Source: Archilochus colubris (lineage: Eukaryota > Chordata > Aves > Apodiformes > Trochilidae). From it: DNA of 64,000 nucleotides. Location: NCBI GenBank assembly GCA_023079485.1, contig CM041084.1:14134609-14198608 (forward strand), given 5' to 3'. Made by a program: the position numbers and the translations under genes. The notes beneath the pieces are model-generated. The model did not search any database, was not told the origin of the DNA, and was given only the letters and a program-made list of their open reading frames with translations. Of the stretch, positions 25,428 through 39,310 are shown one piece after another; the first letter of the stretch is position 1, and each line of letters starts with the position of its first letter.

Positions 25428-28400
25428 GTCTAGAACATGATTACAGAACCACAAGAAAACAGACCTGGATTTGGTGCAGTCATCATAAATAAGTAATGGC
25501 TGGCAATTAACACGTAGCATTTCAAATTCTGAAAGGAAAATTACACTACAGTGGTAAGGCTGCTTTTTGCAGCTCATTTAGAATAAAAGTGTAAATGGCA
25601 TATATGACATTTCACAACTGTGTATGCCCAGTGATTAAAATGCAGGAAGGAAAGCAGAGACATCATAGATAGGTTGCAAAGGGAAGTTTAGCTTCTGCTG
25701 TAGAATGTACAGATTAGGACTTATAAAAACAGCTCTCTGAATGCCTTTTCTGACAAGCAAGAAAATGTTGTCAAACATTTGATTCCTCAAATGTTATCTT
25801 CACTGTACAAGAAAAGTATTCCGATCCCAGAAAGAAGAAAATGAAATAAAGCTGAACAACTTTATTGCTCACACAGAACAGAACAAAATAAATAAAAATC
25901 ACCACTGGAAATGTGAAAACTCCTTTTTATGCAAATATAGGGCTTCCATTTTGAGGCTGATGAGGTAAAAGGCTCCATTCATGCTGAATTTTAAATATGA
26001 GTGACATTTTCCACAGTGTGTACTCACTTTACAACTGAAAAGCGAGTTTTTAAGTGGTTTTATGCCTCTGCTATGAATGTTCAGGGTGGAGACACTAAAA
26101 TCATGGATGTACACCAGAGACTGTAGTTTCAGATCAACAAAAAATCCTTCCAATGCCAGGTAACATCCAGGTGCAGGCTTTTGAATGAATGAAAAAAAAA
26201 AAAATTAAAAACAAAACTCTAGCTTGGTTTCCAGCCTTCAGCAGCCCACTCCACATCAAGTGCCCAGGCAGCTGCTCTCCTTGTGAATCAGGGCTCACTG
26301 TGGTCTTGCCAAGCAAACTGGAACTGGAGACAGCTTCCTCCTGACCAGGGCTCCACTATGTCCATGGCGGGCAACCAGCTCCAAAAGGGAGCAGTGGTCT
26401 GTGCAGGGCAGCCCAGCAGAGAGCCAGGAGCAGCAGCAGACTGCATCCACCCTTGCCCTCCTCTCTTCAGCCCATGACTCACACTGAAGCTTGACCTTCT
26501 TTCCCAATTGTGTTTTTCCTTCAGTGGAAAGGCTGGAGAATGAAATGTTTTATCCATCTCTAAACTGTACAGTTTTGTTTGGGTAGAATTTCAGCGCCAT
26601 GCATACAAAGAGTACATGAAAACATTTTTAAAATATGTGTTAATTTAACCAGCAAAATGACTATACCAATTAACTACACAGCCTGCCTCCTAAATGCCTC
26701 TGCCATTTTACTGGTAAGTCTTAGGTTTACCTTGGGTATTTCCAATTTAAATTATTTAAAATTAATACATTACCCATTTTGCTTGCTGTAGCTTAAGTTC
26801 TTGTGCATCTCTATCAAGACTATTTATTGCTACAGCGCAAAGCAAGAGAAAAAAAGCCTGGCACCCGGGTGATCTGTTCTCTGCTAACATGTGGGAGAAA
26901 CAGGTTCTCTTCCAACCCTCTTGTTCCCCAGGCTGTCATGGGCACTGAGTGCTGCAGAGATAGCAGCAGCAGCTTCTCCAGCTGATTAACCAGAGACAGT
27001 GACAGACTTTAACAGGAGTGCTACCCAGCACTCCAGAGCCAGAAGAATAGTTGCCTCAAAATAGAAGCAGATGGGTCTGTGCAAAATGATGGGTCTTTGG
27101 AACTCAAAAAAGTGTGTTAGTGGGGAGGGAAAGAGGGAATTGTGTATCTCATCTTACAAGGAATATGTACGCTCTGTCTCTTACTATCTTTTCCAGCAGG
27201 AAGATAAGGAGGTCAGGTTGTGCTACATAATGAACTGTGGTAAACCATGATTTTAAAATATCTTGAAATTTTTAATAGTAACAGTAGAAAGTATATTCAC
27301 AAGTACCATGCTATGGATCATTTATACAGGGATAATTATCCTTGCAATACAGCAGAATAGGAAGAAACATGTTTTTTCTTTCATGTTTTGAAGAAGTCAG
27401 GTGGACTTTTTGGCAAGACATATGTCCTATTTGACAAATCATGTCTGACTAAGCTGAATTTGAAACTTGACATTGAGATTTCCTGAATCTGAAAGGCATT
27501 TTGCTGGTGCAAAGATCAAACTCGGAAGCCAGCAAGCCTGAGCCTCCACTAGTTTTTGCACTGAGGTAACTCCTTACACCTCAATTGCTCAAGATTTATT
27601 ACTGCTGTGGTAGCTAAAAACAGAACTATCCTCATAAGATAGCTACCTGTTTGCTGTACAAAAACCCTGAGGATCGGACCTTAATTTTTGATTCAGTCCC
27701 AATGTAGCTAATTTGTATCCTAAGGACCTATTGCAGGACTTCAGGATTATTTTACACTGCTCTGAGATGGAAGTCACTTATTCCCCTGCTGTATCAAAGG
27801 TGTGATACATTATTCTCCAGATCACTGAAAATTACTCTTACCATAGGATTCAGCTCATCTTCGGTTTCATAGCTCTAAAAGTTCACACTACATTAGAAAA
27901 TAACATGGGACTAGACCCACTCTCCTATTCTGGGCTTTTTCACAGCCACAAAATTAAACTCCCTCAGCCCCCAGAGCAGACTGACCACATTTAACATGCT
28001 TATTGAGGATGTGTCAGGCCCATGCTGAGTCCTGAACTGTGTGTGGGCACTGTCTAGGAGAGTGCTGGGATGCTGCTGGCAGTGCTCACAGTTTGGCCAT
28101 ATGGATGGTCATGCACTGATGCGCAGGGCCATGTGATAGCCCAGCTCAGTTTAGTAGATGAACATAGTCTTCACTTCTAAGCCTGTCTGCTGCCTCTTGA
28201 ATGCCCTTTTTAGATAAACTGACACCTAGAGATGCCCATTTCTCCTCACTGAGTTTAGAAAATGTCTATGGTGACTAACTCAGACCTAGACTTTACCTTT
28301 CTCATGCATTTCAGGTACACCATATACATGAATGGAGAAAGCAAAAGAGGGAAGATTTCTAACTGGCATTTTTACCCTGGATTTAGTATCTGGTAAAGCT

Positions 28401-30438
28401 AAATCTTTGTGAGTAAAAATTAAGAGTGAAAATAAGACAGTCTCTGCCACACGTAGATCATTGCAGAAGCAAGCACTTGCTGAGCCAGGCAGGATGCTGA
28501 CACCACACTTTTCTCCTCTCCGCCCTGTAAGCAGTATAGCCAGTAATAGACATTGTATCATTTTAAATTGCTTCATCAAATGCATTGCTGATTTTAGACT
28601 TAGACTTGGTTTGAGCTTCCTAGCTAGCATGGAGCAGAGAATATTTATTCTCATCTTAGATTTTACCTGGTGAGACAGAGTGAACAGCAGTCAATACCAT
28701 TAGGGTGAGCAAGACCCTTCTGCACTCAAGCAATTCTTCAGGGCATCGTCCCTATGGAGCCCTGAGGAATCTCAGAATCAAGTGGAAAAATAGAGTAATG
28801 GGCATGTCAGTACAGCCTGATTAATCATCAGTCAAGTCAGGGTTTGGGGGACACACAGACACTTACCCTAATGTAAGGAAAGTAAGCCCCCACTTATAGC
28901 CCTTGTTACCTAATGCTTGACATGGCCTTAGTACTCACTTAGACCTGGCAAAGATCCAGGGAGAGATGCTGATATTCAAAGCTGCAGTTGCTGATTCTTT
29001 GAGTGTCCCTTGATGCATCTGATTAAAGCAAATGATCGATACTAAACTTTGAGAAAAACTAGTGTGGGGATGTTACAGATGACAGCCCATGAATAAATAA
29101 CCCTGATAATGGCATTTGTCTTTCTATAAATCTCATTTATAATTTAGCAAGAATAATGCCCATTAAAGAACACCTAGAATGATCACTGCCAAAATAAAGA
29201 GTTAATTGGTTTCTACCTTCTGGGAACTGTCTCATAACAAGCTCAGTGTGGAAAACTGGCTATGAACTCTATATAGTGATTATAAAAGTATCCACTCTTG
29301 AGGTTACCTCCTCCTCATTTAGTCTTTCTTCAGCACTTTTTGGCCATTTGCTTTTGATATGTGTTGCCTGACTTTGAAAGGGCAAATGGTATGAAAGGTC
29401 CTATGTATTTTTCAGAAAAATAAGAAAGAATTTGATGCAAACTCTACTGAAGTCATCAGAAATGGATTTGGGTCCCAAAGTAAATAACATGGGACCCTTA
29501 AAGTAAATATTGCTCCTTATTAAGCAATTCAGTGTTGCTGTACACTAAATTTAGAGGAAGAAATAACCCAGTTATGTCAAAGGAGTTATGTACTTTAATA
29601 AAATGTAGTTTGAATATTCATATCATACAGTTATGTAACGCCTATAAAATATTTCCTGCCCCATCACCACAAAAAAGGTTTGCAGATGTCTTTAAATCTA
29701 GAAATACTGTCTGTCTAAGGCAAGGGGAGAACACTAATACTAGAGCCTTGTCCTGACAAAGTACAAGTGGTTTGTGTTTTTACATAAGGATTGTGCATTT
29801 GCACTGGCACATCTGGTCACTACACTGCCCCACAGCCTGGAATGGATAACACTGACTGCAGGGAACAATGTCAGCCTCATTCAAATGACAAACACTTGTA
29901 TTCTAATGGTCTTTGCAGTGTTAGAACAGGATACACTTCTTTGGACATTGCATCAAAATGTAAAGTGCCATCGGATCCTTTCCTCACTGGGTGATCATCT
30001 GTTTCTGTTTAATGCCTTCTATTTAACAAGTATAGTGTGATGGTGATGGAGCCAGAGTGTTTCAGAAGCATCCTGAAACAATACTCCATGTGGAAAATTA
30101 TAGTGTCCCATACTGCTTCACATCTACCTCAACTATATTAAACACTACATAAAACAATCTGAATTCCAGACGGTCTCTCTAGATATTGTAAGCATGCTAC
30201 GCTAGTATTTGTGAGATCAAAAACATGCCAAGTCTTTAAATCCATGATTCTAAATAGAAATTTCAGGCTTCACGCAAGACTGAGCTCTCAGCACTCTGCT
30301 CCCCTCCCCTGAACATCCCACAGCCTCAACCTTGAATGAGGCCGCAAATGTCATTTCTCTTGAGTCAAAATATGGAAAACCAGGAAGGTACAGAATAGCA
30401 TTCTCCAGAGGTCTGCTTTTAGAGACCAAGTAGCTAAT

Positions 30439-31254
30439 GTGCTGAAACCCAGTGACTTCCCAGAGATCAGCTCATGCGATGCCTCTGCACCCAGACTCTG
30501 GCAGAGTCCCTTCTGCCCCTTATGTGTGGGTCAGCATCAGAAAACAGCCAACACTCACAGGCACATTTTTAGCAATTGGGGCAGTAAGAGAAAAAGTTTC
30601 ACAGACCTCAAGAAAGAGGCCAGGGAGATGTGTCAAAGGGGAGGGCCACCAGCCCAGATCCCCTCAGGACCATTAATATCAAGGTTTACCAAGATCCCAA
30701 ACACCACCCAGGGTTTGCACAGCTATTCCCTTGCACTGCCACACCTTACTTTGCTGACATTTCCACTTTTCCTTTCAGACCGTTTCAGTCTCCTTTACCC
30801 ACTTCAGTTTTTAGGAGTGCAAAGAGTCGGGTATGAGGTACCAGGACAGAAGGATGAAGCAAAAGAGGAGCCCGGGTGGAGGGTGAAAACTCTCTTCTGG
30901 AGAGAAAAGGGTTGCTGTGGTTCTGTTCCTGCTAGACAAAGGTATCCGGGGAAGGAAACTGACTGGAACAATGGAAAAGAAACCATCACAGGGCAACACA
31001 CACATGTGCATCCACACACACAGACACACGTGGCTATTCTGGGGGGAAATGTCGCAGATTGGAGCTGCTCAAGCTCTGACAGTTTTACCTCAGGCCAAGG
31101 GGTTATGTCACGTGGGCAATTTTCTGGTGGTTTTTCTATTCCCCAGTGGCAGATGGAGTTTTCCTGGAATAATACACATGCACTTCAGTGTGCTGAATTA
31201 CAGTTTTCTCCTGTGGCTGTCCAGAGTGAGTTGTGGAGGACTGAAGCAAGCTAA
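30439..31254 (+). other. Unusually long open reading frame, coding status unknown
   Basis: One frame stays open for 271 codons. Its first codon is GTG; the first in-frame ATG is at 30628, which would give 208 residues. The predicted chain is rich in Q, S, T, H and P, has a mildly hydrophobic patch around residues 104-126 and a histidine/threonine-rich run (THVHPHTQTH) that simply reads through a CA-rich microsatellite at 30994-31029. I recognise no domain. A second frame is also open for 150 codons at 30917-31369, so the whole segment has few stop codons and higher GC than its surroundings. That argues for composition rather than selection on one frame. Confidence 0.15.
30994..31029. repeat. 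Imperfect CA dinucleotide repeat
   Basis: CAACACACACATGTGCATCC followed by ACACACACAGACACACG. The interruptions suggest an old, stable microsatellite. Confidence 0.8.
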
Positions 31255-33679
31255 CGCAGAGTTTTTGCAGTGCATATACCATACAAGACATACCGGGGAG
31301 ATTTTAGTCTCCAAAGATAGCAGCCCAGCATACTTAATGAAGACTGTTACCTTCTATTATTTCCTGTAAGAGAGAGTGGAGAGAGATGATTCACTAAGGA
31401 AATCTGCATAATTAAGGTCCATCATTTCCTACAGATGGGAACATCAGAGGGAAAGCAGAACACTTTCCCCCACCCTTTTAACAATTCTTCTCAAGTAGCT
31501 GTTAGCTACTCCACCTCTGGGAAGGGATAAAGGAGAGATAAACCATAGAAATCTTTACCAGAACTGCTTCCCCCTTGCTGCAACTGCCACTGCTCCCCCA
31601 TCTTTTCAGGTCCACATATTTTCTGCTGAGGAACTGCTCAGCTCAATTTCATTTTCTTTTATGATGTGTGGGTTTTATGTCAATTTATAAATCATGTATT
31701 AACCCCAAACTGAATTTTGATATGGTAGCTCAGGAGCAGTCTCTGCAGAGGCCTGGTGTTTACCAGGATCTGACCAATGCCACGGGAATGACATCAGATC
31801 AGTCCTCAAGAATAAGTCTCAAATTCCTACTCTGGCCAATTCCATTTCTTGCTCTGCCTCTCTCCCATCAGACACAGTGACCACTATGTGAGGTTTGCAT
31901 GGAAGGGTTTATTCTGCCAGTGGTGGAAGAGGCAAGTAAAAGGAATGTTGTATAGTTCAAAGTCATGAGTGAGAGATCTTAGAAATGTACAACCATAATT
32001 TAAATATTTGGTATCAATTTACCAGAAGTTAGTGTCATACATTTCTTAACACTGCTTTAATTTCTAGGTAGTTCTGTAATATGAGATAAAATTCACTGCT
32101 ATTAAAAAGAGAGGTCCCACTTCACCCTTCCCAGCTGCAAAACACTGTTTGGGTCTAGCGGTGGTAAATGTTTGGACAGCCCTTCTCCCTTCCCTGTGCT
32201 CGTTTAAGTAACTGCTCAAACAGGAAACTGATACAAGGAGAGTGAGAAAGGGAAGGGAGAAGGTTTGGTTCCTGTTGGCTCAGTGAGTCAAAGCATCTCA
32301 GGGACACACTCGGAAGATGACAGAGGAGAAAGTAGGGCCTTAGGGCTAGGAACAGAGGAGGGGAAGAGAATGGAGAGGAGATTAACATTTCAATAGCAGC
32401 AAACCCTTTACTGTCTCAGGTACTTCTAGGACAGGAGTGGTATCAGCATGTAGGTAGGTAATACCTGTCTAAGACAAATATATGTTAGGGCATCATCACG
32501 GTGGGTTTGCTTTTAAAACCTTTTAAAGGTAAAAATTACCTATACACAAAGGCTGATAGGGAGAGACTTAAGATGTGCAAATCAGGCTTGAGTTTATCTA
32601 CATTCAGTCTCTAAGCAGCTTTGCAGCTTCAGAGCTGGAATGCCTTGCTTGAGGATGTCTGCTGGGGTGTTCTACCTTCAAAATTTTTCTAAGGTTTTTC
32701 TCAGTTTTCTGCATTTCTGTCTTATTCTGCTATTGCTTTTCTTGTTCTGCAAAAGGATAGGAGCAGCTTGGAACTTGGATTGCTTGATATGTAGAATAAT
32801 TTTTTTTACTGGCTTTTAAAATAGATTATGTGACAAGTGAACAACATAAAAATCTTCAAAAGAAAATCCTCACATTATTACACTTTGTGTAGAGTCAGTC
32901 GAATTAATACATCAAACAGCTTTTCTAAAAAGTGTTCTTGTGACAAGAATGGACTCTCAACTTTCTTATAAATCACATGAACTATCTACTTTCCAGCTTG
33001 CTTTCCTTTTTCCCCTCTCTTTTGATTGCTAACATATTGCATTATTTTATCTCCAATGTTCATCCACCTTTCTCTGATTAGTCACAATATATTATCTGAA
33101 GAGCAATTTCACACAGTTCCATACCCAAGTGCAAGAAAAGTGTTAAGTTTCATAAATCATAGGAGAAATCCTTTCCATGTAAGACTCTATATTTAACCAG
33201 TCTGGATAAGTGTTGTATACAGTTACAAACACCTCATTCTTTGTGCTAAGCTTTCAAAACTTAGAAATCAGCCCCTTTGCACTCTAACTTTTAAACTGAG
33301 GAAATTAGAGATGGGAATTTTAGAGCTACATCTAAAACCTTTGCTGCAACTAAAGACAAACTGAAATATTTTGTGCTTTTTTTTTTTTTCTTCCAGTACT
33401 ATCAATACTATTACTGCTTTGTTGATCAATAGACACTTTTCCTTAACATTACTGTGCTTTGTAAATCACGGTCTTATTTGGGGGTCAGCTTATTTCAGTT
33501 ATTTTTGGGATGTGATTAATATTATGAAGTATTCACCAGCCCACATCTGTGGGGAGGGGTGGATTGTGAACAGGGATAACAAATGGCAGTCTGCCATTCA
33601 CAGAGACCACAGACCTTACTGCTTTACCCAAAAAAACAACTGCCTGAGATTTCTTATCTCTCCTAAAGTTTCACACTAA
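31255..33679. other. Unique AT-rich non-coding stretch
   Basis: No gene or transposon is recognised. A T13 run lies near 33377-33389. Open frames are short and lack domain signatures. Confidence 0.55.
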
Positions 33680-34000
33680 ATTGAAGAACTCTACCAGAAC
33701 TTCCTGTCCCCCTTGTAAAAAGCCCTCACCTAAAAGCTGCTGGAAACTTGTGGCCATCAAAGGTGAGATCTGAATATCAGCTCTCCCCTTGTGCCACTTT
33801 GCAATACAAAGGAACATCTGAGCTTTAATTGTCAGACAAAAGAGACTGTCTTAACCTACACATTCCCTTTAATTGGGGTCTGCATGTGTATACATCAGTG
33901 ACCTTTAATGGCAGGCCATTAGCACCTTTAAACATTACACCCTGATTGGTTTAGAGTCTGCGCAGAGACTGTTTTCAGTATTAAAGGTCTCTTTAATCTA
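33680..34000. promoter_or_regulatory. Possible enhancer-like block with paired homeodomain-type half-sites
   Basis: The block has even complexity without simple repeats and contains a palindrome TAATGG-CAGG-CCATTA (33906-33921) whose halves carry TAAT/ATTA homeodomain cores. It also has a GATTGGTTT inverted CCAAT-type string near 33943 and several CTTTAAT strings. This is only motif-level suggestion; conservation is not visible from one sequence. Confidence 0.15.
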
Positions 34001-37000
34001 AGGGAAAGGATAATAAGCTCCATTGTCTGGAAACAAAAGTCTGTAGAGTTTTATACCTGCTCGTTTCACATTGAAGACACCTTGCCACTGCAACACTTCC
34101 CTCAAGGCTGGTCTCTCTTAAACGCTGAAGCCCCTTACTGTTGACAAAATTAAACCAGAAAAGAGTGATAAATAACATGAAAAGAGTGTAAACTGCACAG
34201 GAATGTATGTCTGGCCAGAGGACAGTAAAAAGCTAAAACATCAGCCTCAGTTCTCTGGTGTTCACACTTACTGATGGTCCCCTTCTAATTCACATAATGA
34301 TTATTTCACCACCACTTTGGACCCTTTCAGGACAAGCCTATCTGGTAACCTTCTGGTCCCTACCATTCTGACATCCCAGAGGCTGTCATTTTCTGCTTTA
34401 TGGTCTGGCACAGAAGCACATTTTCCATTTCCACAGACATTCAGTGATGGAGACTCTGGGATCCCACCTGTGCCTTTAGCTCTCTGGTCACTCTGACTCC
34501 CTCATCTATCCCCACAGGGTACCTCATAAAGATTTTCAAACTCAGTGCGTAAGAGAAAAGCAAAAGCCAGGAAAGCCTTAAAACATGGATTTTGACAAGC
34601 CTGTTGCACTCCAGGTAGACGACAGAAGCCCTGGGCAAGGATTTTGAGGAGTTCAGAAGTGGCTAAAGACATTAATCATCATTTTAGTGCTGACTGTACC
34701 CGAACCACTTTCAAACAGAAAGCTGGTATAGTCTGCGAAGTCATAATTTGCTGCAGATTTTGTACTTGACTTGGATATGAGTGGGAAAAATATTCTGCTG
34801 GGATCCTCAGGAACCAAGACACTTCAGGAGCCAGAAGTCTTTTTAGCACCCTGATCCTTCACACGCATTAGATGCTCTTTCCTGCTAACACACAAACAGC
34901 TCATGCCACTTACATCATTGTGTCCAGATGTGAAAAAAATGTTCCTTTACCTTCCTTTTGCTTCTTATTCTCTTTCCCTCTTATCTTCTCTTCACATAGT
35001 GGCCATTGGCCAAACCTGCATACAAAACTCTCCTCCCTTCTCCCAGACTTGTTATCTAGCTTAGGCAGACACCCAAGTCCCTTTGGACTTCAAAGTTTTC
35101 AGCATGTGTGCCAGGAACCAGCCATTCTTAGTGCACTCCTTCTCCTTCAGCCTCCCCCTGACTTCTCCAGGCTGCTGAACTCCAAAACAGAGTTTTCAGT
35201 TACCCAGGATCCAATTGTTTATCATAGCAATACCCACCAGGGCTCCTGGAGGGGTCACGACAATGAGAACCATCCTTATTTACTACTGTGAGCACCAGAG
35301 AGAGCAAACACAGCCAGCATCTGAACACACATGGGCTGCTGACCCTTCCTCTGCCAAAGCCCAAAATAACTTTTTGAGGAGAGTAACAGCACGGTTAGTC
35401 ACCAGTAACTGCAGATAAGCATTTGTAATCTGACAGTGCTGGGTCATGTTTGCTTGGGAGATAAGGTGGAGGCTGAGGCACAGGAAGTACTCTGGCCAAG
35501 CTGTCATGTTTGTGAAGATGCCTGGCCTGGCCCCAGTTCCTCAATTAACAATGTCCCTTTTTCAACCCTACAAGAGCTCTGGTGGCACCTGGCTAATTAA
35601 TGCAGGACAAATCCTCACGAAGGTGAGCTTTTGCCACACTGACTGAAGACATGGCATTTACAATTATTTGTGGTCCTGTGCAACAAATTACATGTATGAT
35701 GCTGGTACAGTCAGACTGTCTACATCACCCCTGTTGGGGATCCATCACCACCTAGAAACAATCCCTTTTTACCTCCCATGCAAGAGCATTGTTTACAAAG
35801 CAGTGTGTATCTCACACTGAGAAATGTCAGGGCCTCCAGGTGTCTCCTCGGAGCACCAGCTGTTATGAGCAAAAAGAACTCGCAGGTATCATGTTTCTCA
35901 AGAAGAAATATTGGTGAATATCACAAACTGGAAATGGTTGGGAGGTCAAGAACTTCACTCACAGGCTACTGAAACAGGACAGGAAAATATTGTCTTGCTA
36001 CACTTAACTTTCAGTGTTGGAAACTCAAAGCTTTTCGGTGATTACAGCCACTGAGCACCTTACTAACCTTAAGCCAAATAGGAACAGAATCCAGCAAGAG
36101 CCTGTAGAATACCAACATCACAACCTGTATTTTTCAGAAAGATCTAATGTGATTTCATCATAGTGACAAGGCTTGGAGAGGAACCTTGGATCTTTGGATT
36201 TTCACTAGATGAGCTCATTCAGTGGTCATGGAAAAGCATAATAAGGTAGATAGAGAGGCCCAAGAGAATTCTCTGCACCTAATTAAAGGGCAAATTTGCA
36301 AGATAATAAGAAAGATAATAAAAAGTATTTTACATTGAGTTGCAAAGGAATATTTAGTAATCCATTCAGTCATATTTTCCATCCAGGCACCCATCACTGA
36401 AACATCTCAGAACCCCTAGGTGGAACTCATGCAGTTCTGTATTTAAGCTAAACTGTACCCATCACTTTTTGTTCTTGAATGGACATTTAAATCCTTCTTT
36501 TTGTATTCATGCTTCATCTATGTTTTAAAGCACTGCCCAAGTACTCTTTGTCTGACAAAAGTGACTTTGTCTGACTCTTTTGTCTTTTGTTAAAACAAAA
36601 GTACTTTTCTTATGATTCAGAAGATATATTGCTCATTTCACCCAAAACCTACAGAAATCAATTGATGAATGTGGGTTTCCCTGCAGTGGCCTATCCACGT
36701 GTGGCAGACAGAGAGAATGTACTTGGCTTGCTGACAGTCAAGCAAGTTTTCTGACCGAGGACACAAATTTTACATGGAGAAAGATCGATAATAAAAAATT
36801 GCAATTAATGAGAGAGGCAGAATAACAAAAGACATCCACAACCAATAGAGATGTGTGCCAAGCTCTTTATAATTTATTGACCTTTTTTTTAGCAGGCAGA
36901 GACATTGCTTTTTTTTTTCTATGGCTGCCCACAATTTGTAATAGGAAGCATCGTGGCTTTCAGAAAGCTTGTGATGCTTAGCAGATATTGCCCGCAAGCC

Positions 37001-39292
37001 TGTGGGGCTTTGGCCCTAGCTCCACACATAAAGGAGCTCTTCTTAACCATGATGCTCACCACCATGGTCAATGACTGTAAGGAGGATTTCTCTGATAAGT
37101 GCAGACATTCATAGTGACTGTTACCCAAGTTGCCCTGAATAGTGGGTATCTGGTCAATATGTCTAAGTCTTTCGGAAGCCTGGGTGAGTGGTTTGGCTTC
37201 AGATGTCTGCTCTGTGAATAACTAGGGTTAAGTAAGATGGATCTGAGTCTGGCTGTTTGCAGTACAATCTCTTCCAACAAATTCACCTTTATTTTCTGCA
37301 TCTCAAATAGACCAGAGAGAGTATCAGTGCAAGCCATCTTCATTAAGTGTCTGTTTATATTCCCATCTTTGGGCAGATTGCTGTCATCCTCCCAGAAAAG
37401 GATGCAAATGTCTGGTAAACTGAGTGTTTCAGAAATCTACATCTTGGCCCCTTAATCTTAGAGATTTCTGATTAGCCACTTCCAAATATCCCATAAACAC
37501 TCAGGAAAATATCCCATACTGCAGCTGAAAAATTAAGGCATTATTTGTGGAAATCTTTCATTTCACTTGAGCACATTTTGGTTTGAAGTCAATGCTTTCC
37601 AACAGAATTGCAATTGGACAGCTGTCCATTTCCATGTCATTTGCTAGTCCCAGATGTGGCTGGAAAGAATCTTAGATATTTGATTCAGTAGGTAACTACT
37701 GCTTTGACTAATTTGGCTATTTGAACTCACCAGATGCAAATGTGGACATTTCAGAAAGCACCTGCTGTCTCCAGAGATATCTGTGAAAATGAGGTGCTGT
37801 CTCTCTGGAGGCTTATCTTGGCAAACAAAACTCAGTAAACCAATGCCAAATACTGCAAAACATCTCTTTAACATGTCTGCTTTTAAAAAAATAATAAATG
37901 TCAGTAAGACCAAATAGATCATTGTTAAGTTAAACCAATTGAAGGGTGCAGAGAGAGAAAAGGAGAGAAGAATATTTCAAATAAGCTATTTTTGGTTTTG
38001 CTTTCACAAAACTCTTTTTCTTTCTCTGTCTTTGTTTATATGGCTGGGCTTAGTCTCAGCTAAAACAGCTGACTCCAATAAAGAAATACTGGCAGCTTTC
38101 AGACCTGCTTTCCCCCTTGAATATAAGAGAAAAACAGAAAAGAGTTTGCAAACTTTTCCAAGTGGACCTGGAGGGGCTCACTTTCTAGAATTTGAATGTC
38201 TGGCAAAAGAACTCATGCTAATTATAACATCTCAGTGCTCTCAGCTTCCCAAAGCCTTTCCTGGCCTTTCCCCAGAGCAGGAGAAGGAATGTGCAAGACT
38301 CTTAATGCCAGTGAATGGTAAACTCAGGAGCTCCCATTTCTTTCCTTTCTCTAGCTGAACCCACACCTGCCTTGGACAGGTCCATCTCTAACAGCTGTGA
38401 AATGCATGTTTCATCCTTGTAGCTTGGAATTGCTATGATGTGAGACCACAGCAAATTGAAAGCCTGTATCCTGCTAAGACAATTTGTCAGTCTTCATTTG
38501 TAGCAAGCTGTGTGGCAATGCCACTGCTAGTTAAAGGGTCAGTATGACTTTCATTTCAGATTACCTGTTCTTTTTGAGGTCCTCTCTGCATTTCCACTTG
38601 TGGGATATAGAATTCCTTTTGCTCCAAGCCACAGATCTGCCTTGAAAAGCTAACACCACAACAGAGTGCTTAAGAATCCATGCAAGCACGAATTGATTAC
38701 TTGTCCTTTATTAGGGACTCTCTCTTCCCAATGGCTGCATCACTGCAAAAAAGAGCAGCTGGAAATCTGTTGTAGATTTTCAGACTAAACCTTTCCTTTG
38801 CATAGGCAGAGTGATTATAAGAAAATAGCTAAATGTTTTTGGCTCCTTAAATAGTCTTCATAACAATACATTATAAAGGACATGCTTTTTTAATCTGGCC
38901 AAGCAGCACATGGGTTCATTGTGAAAGGAACATGAGGCATCCTGCTACATCTACGTCCCTGGAAAGCTGGTGCAACAGGGGTAAAATATGATTCTGGGAA
39001 CACATGAGCATCCCTCCAGGGACTCTAGTTTGGTCTGGGGCTGAGATGTCCTGAGGAAGAATTACACAGCTGGCCTCCCTTCCTTTTCCTAATGTATCTG
39101 TAGCACATCATCCAGCGCAATCCCTTGGATGTCATGATGCACCCAAGTGCCAAGAGAATCTGCGACTGCCCAGCTACAGCTGGATTTTGCAGCCCTTTTT
39201 GTACAGCAGAATAGCAGAAGCCACAGCCTGACCCAGAAAGCTTATCTTGTAAAAGAGTCCATTGTTAAGGCAGGAATTTTACTATGCTTAAA

Positions 39293-39310
39293 TTTTTTTT
39301 TTTTTTTTTT
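39293..39310. repeat. Poly-T run (18 nt)
   Basis: Uninterrupted T run, a mononucleotide microsatellite. I see no minus-strand retrocopy body attached. Confidence 0.9.

Larger units (their letters stand above)
22068..30438. other. Long unique non-coding region
   Basis: I see no recognisable gene in these 8.4 kb. Landmarks are a tandem AGGACAAGT(A/C) pair at 22071-22090, a 9-bp hairpin at 24164-24186, an AAT/AGC-rich stretch at 25390-25427, an A13 run near 26190 followed by a moderately GC-richer segment to about 26480, and short open frames. The longest (28286-28654, minus strand, 122 codons) has no recognisable domain. Confidence 0.55.

Noticed and set aside
28286..28654. 122-codon minus-strand frame
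   Set aside because: No recognisable domain, no splice context or promoter, and a 70-codon frame opposite it; chance length in a 64-kb window.
34872..35291. 139-codon ATG-started frame
   Set aside because: It sits in C/T-rich sequence that removes stop codons; the translation is a low-complexity S/L/P/F mix without a domain.
37939..38358. 139-codon frame with a signal-peptide-like hydrophobic segment (LFLSLSLFIWLGLVSA)
   Set aside because: It starts at TTG, with no ATG before the hydrophobic stretch. The segment lies about 20 residues in, there is no recognisable mature domain, and neighbouring frames show similar composition.
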